A stretch of 64,000 nucleotides of DNA from Glycocaulis alkaliphilus (GTDB lineage: Bacteria; Pseudomonadota; Alphaproteobacteria; Caulobacterales; Maricaulaceae). The first letter of the stretch is position 1; every line of letters begins with the position of its first letter. Under the pieces are notes generated by a model. The model had not been told where the DNA came from. It was given only the letters and a program-made list of their open reading frames with translations, and did no database searches. Of this stretch, positions 37,697 through 47,597 are shown piece after piece. The stretch is taken from NCBI RefSeq assembly GCF_004000605.1, contig NZ_CP018911.1, positions 2,208,501 through 2,272,500 on the forward strand. Direction: 5' to 3'. Both the position numbers and the translations under genes were made by a program.

Positions 37697-38830
37697 TCAC
37701 CCGGACTGGCTGACACTCCCCCCGCCGGCTTCCATCCATGACCGCAACTGCACGCCGGTCTCCTCAGACGTGGGCGGGACAGGCAGCACAATACCTTCCT
37801 CCTGCCCGGCGAGAACCGCCGGCGCGTTCACGCGCTGCCAGCCCGCCTCGGCCACCCAGTTGCCGCCGCCCATCACAAGCACGGGAACTGCGCTGGCGGC
37901 ATACTCAAAAAGCTTGCCGGGCACTGCAGGGCTGTCCGGCGCGGCAAAGACAATGCCCAGATCGGCAGCGGCCTAAAGCTCCCGCGCGCGGGCAAGCGGC
38001 AATACTCCATGCAATACGATCGTGTCGCCCAGCCCGGCATTGGCAGCCGCAGCCTGCTCAGCCTGTGTAAGGCGCCCCGCGAGATGCACAACAAGGCCGC
38101 CATTGAGAGACTTTGCTTCCCGCACCATGTCGATGAAGCTCTCTATCCGCCGGTTTGGGTCTGACAGGCTGAACGAGCCTGTGTGTACGGCATGACGCGA
38201 GCTGTCCTTCAGTTTCATTGTGCCGGGGGCTGGATCAGCGGCCTGCGGCAATACACGCCGCTTTTGCACTGTGCCCGGCGCCAGCCCGGCCAGCTCTTCG
38301 TCGATACGCGCGTTGACACTCGTCACCAGGTCAGCCGCGCCGAGATAGCGGCGAGCCCAGTGCCGCTCAATGACGCGCCTGAACGCGCTGTGCCGGATCG
38401 GGCGAAGCGGGCTGTCAAGCCAGTGGTCGCGAAAGTCTGCGAGCCACCGGCATCCCAGCTTGCGCTGCAGGATCAGACCACACTCGTGAATGGATTCCGG
38501 CGGCGCGCTGGTGATGACCCAGTCAGGCTGCCAGCCGGCTTGAAGTGCGGCCCCCGCGGCACGGCGAGCCCAGCGAACATCGGGGTCGGGCAACAATAGC
38601 CACTCACGCAAATAATCCTTGAGCCGGGGCGGTGCCGGCGGACCTTGCGGCGGTGAGACGTTGGGATGATGCACTTCATAATCAACATCCCCGCCGCCGC
38701 ATTCCGATTGGGGCGCAACCACCCGCACCTCGGCCCCGACTGCGCGAAGGCCCGCCGCCATGGTGTATGCCCGCCGCGATCCGCCCGAAACCGTTGGCGG
38801 AAAATGTCTGGCGATCAGCAGAATCTTCAT
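37697..38830 (-). pseudogene. GT4 glycosyltransferase interrupted by an in-frame amber codon
   Basis: From ATG 38830 the frame encodes a GT-B enzyme: ILLIARHFPPTVSGGSRRAYTMAAGL, then WVITSAPPESIHECGLIL, WLADFRDHWLD and VHLAGRLTQAEQAA. It hits TAG at 37973-37975. The same frame continues without shift through AAADLGIVFAAPDSPAVPGKLFEYAASAVPVLV, the family's conserved donor-binding helix, to a stop at 37697. So one nucleotide change has split an otherwise complete ~377-codon gene. The truncated product lacks the second half of the active site. It could also be an amber suppression site or a sequence error. Confidence 0.75.
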
Positions 38831-38899
38831 CGTCAATGCCCCTTATCCGGAGCCTAGCTCTGCCGTGCTTTGCCGCGTTACGCCAGCACCAGCCGGCTC

Positions 38900-39934
38900 T
38901 CAGGCGATGGCACCGATCCAGAACGCGTATTTCGTATCGCCAAACTCCTGGCTGACACGCACGTCAACAGGACTGGCATCGGCGTGAGACGAGCGGATGC
39001 AGGACGGGCTGACGCCAAAGCGCGCACGGAAGCAGCGCGAGAAATGCGCCGCATCTGCAAAGCCCCAGGCATAGGCGATGTCGGCGATCTGGCGGTGCTG
39101 GCTGGCGGGCGAGGCAAGATCTGTAAAAGCCCGGCGCAAGCGCATTTCCCGGATATAGCAGGCAATCCCGCCACACGGCTCGAAAAGCCGGTACAGCCGG
39201 GCCCGCGACACACCGGCGGCATGGGCGACCCGTTCCGGCCCCAGCGAGAGCAGAGACAGATTGTCCTTTATGTAGGTCTGGGCCTTGAGCAATAGCGTAT
39301 GATCGGCGATGCCGGGCGGGTCTTCCACCGGCACCATGCTGCCATTCATGGCCAGTGCCGCCAGCTCGACCAGCGGCTGCGCGGCAGTAGGAGCTTCGGC
39401 CAGCGATAGCCCGCCCGACACCTGGCAAAGAGACACGATGTAGTCACGCAAGAGCCGCCCGGCGCCGCTATCGGAATCGAACACGTGTCCATGTACACTG
39501 TCCGGCGCTTTCAGCAGCGGTGCCAGCCGCCGGCGCGGTATGAACACGTTCAGGATTTCATAGTCGGTCGTGCGCGAGCTGAATGTGTCCCCGTGATCGA
39601 GCACCACGAAGTCTCCTGCGCCGGCGCCAATGCACCGCGACCCGCACTCCATCTCCACCGAACCGCGCAAGAATACGTGAATCTGATAGTGATCGATGCC
39701 GTCACGCGCGATACGCGCAGCCGAACGCGAAAAGCGCTGAGCCCCAAGCCGGCAATGATTGATCACGATCCCGTCGAGCAGAAAGCTGTCCACGCGCGCA
39801 CAAAAGCGCTCTTCCGATGTCCGGTCATGCGGGCTGACATCAAAAACCACACCGATATTCTCGCGCCACGCAGCAAATCTGCCCGCAGGCGCGATGCCGC
39901 GCGTATTGAAATACGACGTTTCGATCAACCCCAT
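38900..39934 (-). CDS. AraC-family transcriptional regulator
   Basis: 344 residues from ATG 39934 (a GTG at 39958 is also in frame). The N-terminal ligand-binding half is of the AraC_binding-like type, with a cupin-like GAGDFVVLDHGDTF. The C-terminal two helix-turn-helix units are clear: AGVSRARLYRLFEPCGG and IADIAYAWGFADAAHFSRCFRARFGVSP. It probably controls the M61/S10 genes to its right or a catabolic step, but the sequence does not show a target. Confidence 0.9.
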   Translation of the reverse strand: MGLIETSYFNTRGIAPAGRFAAWRENIGVVFDVSPHDRTSEERFCARVDSFLLDGIVINHCRLGAQRFSRSAARIARDGIDHYQIHVFLRGSVEMECGSRCIGAGAGDFVVLDHGDTFSSRTTDYEILNVFIPRRRLAPLLKAPDSVHGHVFDSDSGAGRLLRDYIVSLCQVSGGLSLAEAPTAAQPLVELAALAMNGSMVPVEDPPGIADHTLLLKAQTYIKDNLSLLSLGPERVAHAAGVSRARLYRLFEPCGGIACYIREMRLRRAFTDLASPASQHRQIADIAYAWGFADAAHFSRCFRARFGVSPSCIRSSHADASPVDVRVSQEFGDTKYAFWIGAIA

Positions 39935-40193
39935 CGCCAGTAAACCCCGCCCCGTCACATATGGCCAAGTTCACCATACACGAAAACGTCACAGGACCAG
40001 ACAAAACCTGCAAATCAGCCGCGTGAAGAGGGGCTGACCGTCAGAACCGGCGGCAAGCTACTTTCTCTACTGCCTTATGTACTCCAGCGCCGCACAGACC
40101 TCATTGTGACGCGTCCTGTGGGTATTGCGGTCATCAGGATCGCGCTCGGCCTTCTGCCTGAAGTTGGGCTCCAGTCTTTCAGCGCTCTACGGG

Positions 40194-41906
40194 TCAGTCG
40201 AGGCCACACGTCCCGTTATAGCCGGCATGCTGCCACTGCCAGGCAGGGACGGTGTCGCCCCGAGGCAGGAAGGTGATGGCATGGCGGGCGTCGCCGCGGC
40301 GCACCTGCAAGGTCAGTGTGGCGTACTGGTCGGCCTGAATGGAGTCCTGCGGCACCGGCACCAGCACCTCATCCCCTTCCCGCAACCCCGCGCGATAGGC
40401 TTCTGAGGCTGGGTCGAGCCCGCGAATGATGCGCGGGCTGGCGTTAAGAGAGGCAGGCTCAAACCCCAGATCAAAACGCCTGAAATCGTGTTCCACGCGT
40501 TCAAAGCAGGGGCCGAACGCATCAGAGGGCGGTGTCATTACCGCACCCGCCATCATCGCCCCATGAAGGCTGACCCCCTCCTCGCCCAGCTCGGCGCGGA
40601 GCAGTTCGACCCAGCCCGCCTCGTCCATCGCGCGGCCCTCATGCCGGGCCAGAATCGTCTCGAACACCAGATCGTCCACGCTGCGCGCACCGCCCGGCCG
40701 CTCACGGATCAAGGCGTCGAGCACCGCCAAATACATTGCGCCCCGGTCATAGGGCAGCACGCGGATTCGGGTGTCTTCCCAGAAGCGAGCGGCAATCTCG
40801 CCATTGGGCGTATCGATCAGCGCGTTGGTGAAATAGCGCGCGGCAGTGCTATTGAGATCGTCCAGAAACGCCTCCGCCCCGATCATGCCCGCCCGCCAGG
40901 GCAGAAGGCGCTGGTAATGGACGGCTACGCCTTCGGAAAACCAGGCATTGTCCGGTCCCTCCAGCCCGCCCGCCCATGTGTGGACCATCTCATGGGCCAG
41001 CGTCGATTTCAGGCTGTCGGCACGGGTTGCGTCATTGAAGGTGACAAGGAAGGAGTTGATCATGGCTATCCCGCCCCCGGCATTGACCGGGTTATGGCGC
41101 AGGAAGACGCGGTAGGGCGCGTCATCGCCTGCGGGAAAGAAGTCATCCATCCAAGCATGCAGGCGAGCCGTCCAGCCCATGAGTTCGTCCGCATCGAAGG
41201 GCGGATCACCCAGCCACGCCGCCGCAAACCGGCCGCCCTCCTCGCCCGCAGGCTGATACCTGTTCAAGGGGCCTGCCATGAAGAAGGCCCGGTTCAGGCG
41301 CGAAACCGAACCGGCGGGCAGCACTACATCCCCGTCACCGAAACTGCCTGACGCGCTGGCATGAGCGCCCAGCGCCGAGACATCCCAGTTGAGCGTGATG
41401 CCGTAATCGCGCCCATCCGCAGGAAGCGCCAGAAAGGCCCCGCCCGCCCCGGAGACGCCGCCACCTTCGGTGCGCAAATCATAGGGCGGGGCCGCCCCGC
41501 GCGCGGGCAACGCATTGGTGACAGGCGCACGGTAACGCACCCTCACCTCGCCCGAAACCTCGCGCTCCGGCAGCCAGCGGCGAAAGGCCACCAACCCATC
41601 AGGCTCGTCTTCGACTGTCAGCGCGAGCGGGCCGAGCGCATCGCTAACCTCAAAACCCGTCATCGTGGCGGCCACGGTGTCGACATTGGCGTAGATGCGT
41701 GCCAGCGCCAGCAACGGCGCGTCCGGCCCGTTGCCCCCGGCCTCGAAGCGTATGTCCACATCGATATGGGTGACATCCCCGCCCGGTGCCTCTGCGCCCG
41801 GTAACAGGCTGACATGCAGCGCCGGCTCTCCGGCCCGCGCATCGCCTGTACCGGCAAGACAGGCAAGCAGGAGGCCGGCAAGGAGACAGCGGAAGAGATC
41901 GATCAT
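40194..41906 (-). CDS. M61/M1-like exported metallopeptidase with PDZ-like end
   Basis: 570 residues from ATG 41906 (41912 is possible), with signal peptide (LFRCLLAGLLLACLAGTGDARA). The gluzincin zinc site reads HEMVHTWAGG (HExxH) with the second glutamate in WFSEG. The C-terminal ~90 residues (IRGLDPASEAYRAGLREGDEV) resemble a PDZ domain, as in M61 glycyl aminopeptidases. It would trim peptides in the periplasm. Divergent from the S10 gene at 42096, suggesting shared control. Confidence 0.82.
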   Translation of the reverse strand: MIDLFRCLLAGLLLACLAGTGDARAGEPALHVSLLPGAEAPGGDVTHIDVDIRFEAGGNGPDAPLLALARIYANVDTVAATMTGFEVSDALGPLALTVEDEPDGLVAFRRWLPEREVSGEVRVRYRAPVTNALPARGAAPPYDLRTEGGGVSGAGGAFLALPADGRDYGITLNWDVSALGAHASASGSFGDGDVVLPAGSVSRLNRAFFMAGPLNRYQPAGEEGGRFAAAWLGDPPFDADELMGWTARLHAWMDDFFPAGDDAPYRVFLRHNPVNAGGGIAMINSFLVTFNDATRADSLKSTLAHEMVHTWAGGLEGPDNAWFSEGVAVHYQRLLPWRAGMIGAEAFLDDLNSTAARYFTNALIDTPNGEIAARFWEDTRIRVLPYDRGAMYLAVLDALIRERPGGARSVDDLVFETILARHEGRAMDEAGWVELLRAELGEEGVSLHGAMMAGAVMTPPSDAFGPCFERVEHDFRRFDLGFEPASLNASPRIIRGLDPASEAYRAGLREGDEVLVPVPQDSIQADQYATLTLQVRRGDARHAITFLPRGDTVPAWQWQHAGYNGTCGLD

Positions 41907-42095
41907 GGACATGGCCTCTGGCAAGGGCGTGATGATGTCAGCTTAGGCCCTTACAGGCACAAAATTTATGCGATTTTGCTTCTCCGGCGGGTGGAACATG
42001 CCTTCATCCGCGCCCATCGCTGCGAAGAAGGAGACGAACTTCCTGACCAGGCGGATATAATCGGTCGCAAACGGGTGATCAGGAAAGAGAACGCC

Positions 42096-43574
42096 ATGGG
42101 AATGACGTACCGGACGGCAAGAGCCATAGCTTTCGCGAGCCTGGCGCTGGCTGCAATAAGCGCAGCCCATGCGGAGCCAGCCAGCTTTCCCGTCATCACT
42201 CACCATGAAGGCGTGTTCAATGGCGAGGCTGTGCGCTATCGCGCCCTTGTCGAGGAAACCGTCATCCCTAACGCGGACGGCAACCCCGCTTTCAGCTTCG
42301 TGACCACGGCCTATATAGGCGAGGATGCCGGAGAGCGCTCCGCGCGGCCGGTTGTCTTCCTGTTCAATGGCGGCCCCACCGTGCCTGCCAGCTGGCTGCA
42401 TATGGGCGCGTTTGGCCCGCGCCGCATCCTGCCGCCTGCCCGCCCGGCCGATCCGGTAAACGATCCCGGCGCGATGGCGGATAATCCCCATACCGTGCTG
42501 GACGTGGCTGATCTGGTCTTCATCGACCCGCCAGGTACCGGCTTCAGCCGGATACTGGACGAAACCAGCACGCCGGAGATCCAGTCCGTGCCGGGCGATG
42601 CCCGTGCCGCCAGCGACTTCGTGATTGCCTGGCTGCAAGCCCATGACCGTATGGACGCGCCCGTTTTCCTGATCGGCGAAAGCTACGGCACCATTCGGGC
42701 CGCGGCGATGACCGGGCTATTGCATGAACAGGTCAATCTTGAAGGCGTGGTCCTGTTCGGTCAGGCGCTCAACATGGTGGAAACCACGCAGCGCGCGCGC
42801 AATGCGCTGTCCTACGCGACCAATCTCTCCGCTCTGGCGGCCATCGCCGCCTATCACGGGCAGGCGGACATGGACGGGCTCACGCTGGAAGCCTTTATCG
42901 ACGAGGCCGAGGCGTTCGCGATGCACGAATATCTGCTGGCGCTGGTGGCGGGCAATACGCTTGACGATGATGAAGCACGCCTGATCGCAGATCGTCTGGA
43001 GCGCTATACGGGTATCTCAGCGGCGTATTATCTCGCCAACCGGCTGGTTATATCCAAGCCGGACTTCCGGCGCGAACTCTTGCGCGATGAGGGCCTGATC
43101 CTCGGCGTATATGATGCGCGCTATGCAGGCCCCGCCCCGGAGCCGGGCAATCCGCCATCCGATCCGTTTGGAGCCGTTGCCGCGATGGTGCCGGTGGCAC
43201 TGCAAACGCATCAGCGTGAATTTCTGGGATTGAACCGTCCCTTTGAGGAATACAGCTTTCGCGGCCCTTCCTCGGCGGGCTGGGATTGGGGCCGTACAGG
43301 CGGCATGACCGGCGGACCCTTTGCCGACTATCAGCACGATATATGGATCGAGCAGGCGATGGACGCCAATCCGCGCTTCCGCCTGATGGTAGGCACAGGC
43401 ATCTACGACACCACCACCACGATCGGCCCGGCCCGCTATCTCGCCGCGCAGGCAGGCTATCCACGCGAGCGGATCACCCTGCGCGAGTATGAGGGCGGGC
43501 ACATGGCCTATACCAATGAGGAGGCGCTGATCGCGTTTACGCGTGATGTGCGCTCGTTCCTGACCGCACATTAG
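42096..43574 (+). CDS. S10 serine carboxypeptidase-like protein (variant oxyanion motif)
   Basis: 492 residues from ATG 42096, preceded by AGGAAAG and a signal peptide (IAFASLALAAISAAHA). The nucleophile is S196 in GESYG, and a C-terminal EGGHMAY supplies the histidine. The usual substrate-binding NGGPG is NGGPT at 91-95, unlike the other three copies nearby. It would remove C-terminal residues from peptides in the periplasm. It converges on the aminotransferase gene with a 38-bp overlap of the 3' ends. Confidence 0.87.
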   Translation: MGMTYRTARAIAFASLALAAISAAHAEPASFPVITHHEGVFNGEAVRYRALVEETVIPNADGNPAFSFVTTAYIGEDAGERSARPVVFLFNGGPTVPASWLHMGAFGPRRILPPARPADPVNDPGAMADNPHTVLDVADLVFIDPPGTGFSRILDETSTPEIQSVPGDARAASDFVIAWLQAHDRMDAPVFLIGESYGTIRAAAMTGLLHEQVNLEGVVLFGQALNMVETTQRARNALSYATNLSALAAIAAYHGQADMDGLTLEAFIDEAEAFAMHEYLLALVAGNTLDDDEARLIADRLERYTGISAAYYLANRLVISKPDFRRELLRDEGLILGVYDARYAGPAPEPGNPPSDPFGAVAAMVPVALQTHQREFLGLNRPFEEYSFRGPSSAGWDWGRTGGMTGGPFADYQHDIWIEQAMDANPRFRLMVGTGIYDTTTTIGPARYLAAQAGYPRERITLREYEGGHMAYTNEEALIAFTRDVRSFLTAH

Positions 43575-44718
43575 CGTCACGCCGGGAACGCAGCGCCGCG
43601 TGCAGGCGGGCAAGACCATGGTCCAGCGCCGCAGTCTCCATCCCGAAGCCCAGCCGGATATGACCCGGCTCGCCGAAAAACTCGCCGGGCGCCACCAGAA
43701 TTTGCTCGGCCTGCCACACGGCGCGCGCCACGGCGCGGGTATCGCTCTCGCCAGTCACGCTGGGGAAGTAGACGCAGCCATTTTCTGGAATTTCGCCTGC
43801 TATCAGCCCGTCTGACTTCATCGCATCGACATGCCTGGCGAGCACCGCCCGGTTCGGCTCAAGAATGGAGCGCCAGCGATCTGCGAAGGGTTGCGGGTTC
43901 TCCAGAACCAGCGCTGCCACCGCGTGGCCGAGCTTGGATATGCCGAACTCGCGCGAGGCATTGGCACGGGAAATCCGCGCGGCCAGCCCCTCCTCGGCAA
44001 TGATCCAGCCAAAGCGCAGCGAGAACAGGCTGAACACCTTGCTAAGACTGTTCACCGTGATGAGGTTCGGGGCCAGCGACGCGGCATGAGGATAACCCAG
44101 CGCCTCGGCGAAATCGGCATATACCTCGTCCACCAGCACCAGCGCACCCACCTCGCCGGCTATCGCGGCGACGGCCTGCAATCCGGCAGGCGTCAGTACA
44201 TGGCCGGACGGATTATGCAGATTGGACAGCATGATCAGACGCGGACGTGCCTTCACGGCCTCGCGGAGTCTGTCCAGATCCACCTCGTAGCGCGGGCCGG
44301 TGCGGGTGAAGGATTCCACACGCGCTCCGGAATCGGCGGCAAGAATTTCCAGCACGTCAAAACCCGGCCTTTCGGCAAGCACCAGATCGCCTGGCTGGAT
44401 CAGCGCACGCAGCACCATGGCGACCGCGCTCGACGCACCCGTCGTGCATATGATCTCGGCTTCGGTTGCGCCATAGCGTTTGGCGAGCGCCTTGAGAGCA
44501 AACGGATTACCGCGCCCGAACACGCTGGCAAAACGGTCCGTCACGCCGTCACAGAACGCATCGCGGACAATGCCGGTCAGCAGATCGGTAGGTTCTTCAG
44601 GCGCACTGTCAAACAGAAAGCTGGACCGCGCGACAGGCGGTTTCTGCCGGTACAGCGCACGGCTCCAGCTCGCGAAGTCGGCGAAATCGAACAGGTCCGA
44701 GGATACGCCCGGCGTCAT
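43537..44718 (-). CDS. PLP-dependent class I/II aminotransferase
   Basis: 393 residues, fold type I. NLHNPSGHVLTP, VDEVYADF (PLP-ring Asp and Tyr) and the Schiff-base lysine in NSLSKVFSLFSLRFGW are present, with a C-terminal GHIRLGFG arginine for the substrate carboxylate. Probably acts on an amino acid released by the neighbouring peptidases. Divergent from the Lrp-family gene, which typically controls such a neighbour. Confidence 0.9.
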   Translation of the reverse strand: MTPGVSSDLFDFADFASWSRALYRQKPPVARSSFLFDSAPEEPTDLLTGIVRDAFCDGVTDRFASVFGRGNPFALKALAKRYGATEAEIICTTGASSAVAMVLRALIQPGDLVLAERPGFDVLEILAADSGARVESFTRTGPRYEVDLDRLREAVKARPRLIMLSNLHNPSGHVLTPAGLQAVAAIAGEVGALVLVDEVYADFAEALGYPHAASLAPNLITVNSLSKVFSLFSLRFGWIIAEEGLAARISRANASREFGISKLGHAVAALVLENPQPFADRWRSILEPNRAVLARHVDAMKSDGLIAGEIPENGCVYFPSVTGESDTRAVARAVWQAEQILVAPGEFFGEPGHIRLGFGMETAALDHGLARLHAALRSRRDANVRSGTSAHHA

Positions 44719-44935
44719 GCGCACCAACCCGCCCCGGAACCCCGGACGGCAATGTTCTGGTAGATCGGCATGAGGCAGCGGTCCTGTGCAGCTATAGTCC
44801 CGGCGGGCACCGCCAGTCCGGGCGCCCTGCCACCTACTCTATGCCGCCAACCACACGGTGTTGTTCTTTTTTGAATGCGATCATGCTAGGTGTTTGGATA
44901 GTAATTCTGCATCTGGCGGCATTTTGAGGAAAACC

Positions 44936-45409
44936 ATGTCCGGCAAACTCGACGCAATCGACGTGAAGATTCTCCAGCAGCTGCAGAAAGACTGCACCAT
45001 TTCCACCTCCGAACTGGCCGAGCGGGTGGGCCTGTCGCAATCGCCGTGCTGGCGCCGTGTGCAGCGCCTGCGCGAAGAGGGCTATATCCGCGCTGAAGTG
45101 GCCCTGCTCGACCCGGAAAAGCTGGGCTATCAGCTGCACGTCTTCGCCCAGCTCAAAGTGTCCTATCTCACTGATGCAGATCGGGAAAAATTCATCCGGG
45201 CCATCGCCTCAATCCCCGAAGTGGTGGAGTGCTATTCCATTCTGGGGGAACGCGATGCGCTGATAAAGGTGCTCGCGCCCGATATACGCTGGTATCAGGA
45301 CTTCATCTTCCAGCGCATTCTCAAGCTTCCCGGCGTGCAGGACATCAGTTCCATCGTCGCGCTCTCGGAGATGAAGAACACCACCGCCCTGCCCGTACAC
45401 GCCGATTAG
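44936..45409 (+). CDS. Lrp/AsnC-family regulator
   Basis: 157 residues from ATG 44936 with GAGGAAAA as RBS. The N-terminal winged helix is typical (LDAIDVKILQQLQKDCTISTSELAERVGLSQSPCWRRVQRL), and the rest is the RAM amino-acid-sensing domain. It sits between the divergent aminotransferase and a plus-strand amidohydrolase gene. As an amino-acid-responsive regulator it is a good candidate to govern the peptide-use genes on both sides. Confidence 0.94.
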   Translation: MSGKLDAIDVKILQQLQKDCTISTSELAERVGLSQSPCWRRVQRLREEGYIRAEVALLDPEKLGYQLHVFAQLKVSYLTDADREKFIRAIASIPEVVECYSILGERDALIKVLAPDIRWYQDFIFQRILKLPGVQDISSIVALSEMKNTTALPVHAD

Positions 45410-45433
45410 AATGCCCATGCCAGGCAAGCTGAA

Positions 45434-45447
45434 GGGATAATTATCCC
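45434..45447. promoter_or_regulatory. 14-bp palindrome between Lrp and amidohydrolase genes
   Basis: GGGATAATTATCCC is a perfect palindrome with an AT-rich centre, as Lrp/AsnC sites often are. Related ATTATTCC half-sites occur at about 45480 and in the TonB-receptor leader near 53517. A GC-rich hairpin (CCCCGG-CCTGG-CCGGGG) follows directly at 45445 and may end the regulator transcript. Confidence 0.35.
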
Positions 45448-45542
45448 CGGCCTGGCCGGGGAGCGATACAAACAGACTGATTATTCCACCTTCGCCACGA
45501 TACCCTGACATCGTCGACAGGTTTCAGAAGGCAGGGTCTGCA

Positions 45543-47597
45543 ATGCGTGCAACATCACTCCGGATCGGCATGCTCATCAGCGTCTTGCTGGTTGTGGCGG
45601 GCTATGCTGGCGCAATGGCCGATGAGACGGAATGGACCGACCGCTATGTGATCCTGTCTGGCGATGAGCAGACCGGCTATCTGCACGTGCGCGAGGAGAA
45701 TGGCGCGGCCCAGCTGGAATACTTCGTCGACAATAACGGGCGCGGCCCGAAGAACAGCCAGCACATAGTGTTCAATCCGGACGGCATCCCGGTGAGCTGG
45801 ACCATTACCGGCGAGAGCACGTTCGGCGACCCGGTCAACGAGTTCATGCGCTGGGAAGACGGCATGTTCGAGTGGCGCAGCCAGGCCGATTCCGGGCACA
45901 TCGAAGCTGCTACGCCGCCGCTCTATGTCGCCAACGATTCCAGCCCGTGGTCACTGGGCATCTATACGCGCGTCCTGATGAACCTCGCAGAGCGCAGTCT
46001 CGACGTGATACCCGGCGGCACGCTCAGCGCGGAACCCGTGGAGACGATCACCGTCGCCGGCCAGGACATGACGATCTGGCAGATTGGCGGACTGGACATG
46101 GCGCCTTCCCATATCGTGCTGGACCGCAATGGACGCTTTATCGGCACGGCCGGTGGCGGGATCATTCACGAGGATTTCCGCGACGCCCGCGAGGAGTTGT
46201 TGCGCGTGGGCCAGGAGCTGTCGCAAGCCCGTCTCGACAACCTCCACACCGGGCTCGCTCACACGTTTGACGGACCACTACGCATCCGCAATGCGCATGT
46301 TTTCGATCCCCATACCGCCGGCATTACCGGACCGCACGCGGTGACTGTCTTCGACGGCGTGATCACCCTGATCGAGCCGGAGGCGGGTGCGCCTGACCGC
46401 GAGGGTGAATACGTGATCGATGCGGCCGGCGGCTATCTGGTGCCCGGCCTGCATGACATGCACGTGCATATGAACGCGCAGAACGGCCTGTTCCATCTTG
46501 CAGCGGGCGTCACCAGTGTGCGCGATCAGGGCAATAATCCCGAACGCCTGCACCAGCTGATGCGCCAGATCGATAGCGGGGAGATGCCCGGCCCGCGCAT
46601 CGTGCCTAATGGCATGCTGGAAGGGCGCAGCCCCTTCTCGGTACGCAACGGGCTTCTGGCCGGTTCGCTGGATGAGGCGCTGGAAATTGTCCGCTGGTAT
46701 GCCGAGCGGGGCTATTTCCAGATCAAGATATACAACTCGATCCATCCGGACTGGGTACAGCCCATCATTGATGAAAGCCGGCGCCTCGGCATTGGTGTCA
46801 GCGGGCATGTGCCCGCCTTCGTGACACCGGATCAGGCCATCGGTGGCGGCTATGACGATATCGCCCACATCAACCAGCTCATGCTGGGCTGGGTGCTCAA
46901 CGAGGGTGAGGATACACGCACACCTCTGCGCCTGACAGCCATGGCCCGCGCCGCTGATCTCGACCTGGGAAGCGATCGCGTACAACGCACGGTAAGCGCC
47001 ATGCGCGAGAACGCAGTGGCGCTCGATACCACTGCGATGGTTCTGGAATTGCTGATGCTCAGCCGTGCGGGCGAGTACCCGGATAATGTGCGCGGCCACG
47101 TTGAACATATGCCGGTCGGCTATCAGCGCCGCCGCCGGGTCGCTCATGTCACCATCAACACGCCAGAAGACGATCAGCGCTACCGTGCCGCCTTCCAGAC
47201 ATTGCTGGACACGCTGGCCATGCTGCATGGCGAAGGCATCCAGCTATTGCCGGGTACCGATGCGGGCACGGGCTTTCCCCTCCATCGCGAACTGGAACTT
47301 TACGTGCAGGCCGGCATTCCGGCCGGAGAAACGCTGGCACTCGCCACCCTGCGCGCAGAGGAGTTTCTGGGCCGTGACCAGTATCTGGGCAGTATCGAGC
47401 GCGGCAAGCTGGCCGACTTCTTCCTGATCGACGATGATCCGACCCAAAATATCAGCGCGATCCGTCAGGTCCGTTTCGTCATGCGGGGTGAGGCTGGCTA
47501 TATGCCCGCCGAGATTTATACCCGGCTTGGCGTTCGCCCGTTCGGTACGCCGGTGGAGATACGCGCGCCTGAAAACCGGCCCGGTGACGACGAATGA
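45543..47597 (+). CDS. Exported M38-like amidohydrolase
   Basis: 684 residues with signal peptide (LISVLLVVAGYAGAMA). About 220 N-terminal residues form a beta-rich domain of unknown role. The amidohydrolase part then starts with LVPGLHDMHVHM (two metal-binding His), SGHVPA, and PGTDAGTGFPLHRELELYVQAG (catalytic Asp region). Such enzymes act as Xaa-Pro or acyl-amino-acid hydrolases. The next gene overlaps its stop by 4 bp. Substrate unknown; context suggests peptides or N-acyl amino acids. Confidence 0.87.
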   Translation: MRATSLRIGMLISVLLVVAGYAGAMADETEWTDRYVILSGDEQTGYLHVREENGAAQLEYFVDNNGRGPKNSQHIVFNPDGIPVSWTITGESTFGDPVNEFMRWEDGMFEWRSQADSGHIEAATPPLYVANDSSPWSLGIYTRVLMNLAERSLDVIPGGTLSAEPVETITVAGQDMTIWQIGGLDMAPSHIVLDRNGRFIGTAGGGIIHEDFRDAREELLRVGQELSQARLDNLHTGLAHTFDGPLRIRNAHVFDPHTAGITGPHAVTVFDGVITLIEPEAGAPDREGEYVIDAAGGYLVPGLHDMHVHMNAQNGLFHLAAGVTSVRDQGNNPERLHQLMRQIDSGEMPGPRIVPNGMLEGRSPFSVRNGLLAGSLDEALEIVRWYAERGYFQIKIYNSIHPDWVQPIIDESRRLGIGVSGHVPAFVTPDQAIGGGYDDIAHINQLMLGWVLNEGEDTRTPLRLTAMARAADLDLGSDRVQRTVSAMRENAVALDTTAMVLELLMLSRAGEYPDNVRGHVEHMPVGYQRRRRVAHVTINTPEDDQRYRAAFQTLLDTLAMLHGEGIQLLPGTDAGTGFPLHRELELYVQAGIPAGETLALATLRAEEFLGRDQYLGSIERGKLADFFLIDDDPTQNISAIRQVRFVMRGEAGYMPAEIYTRLGVRPFGTPVEIRAPENRPGDDE

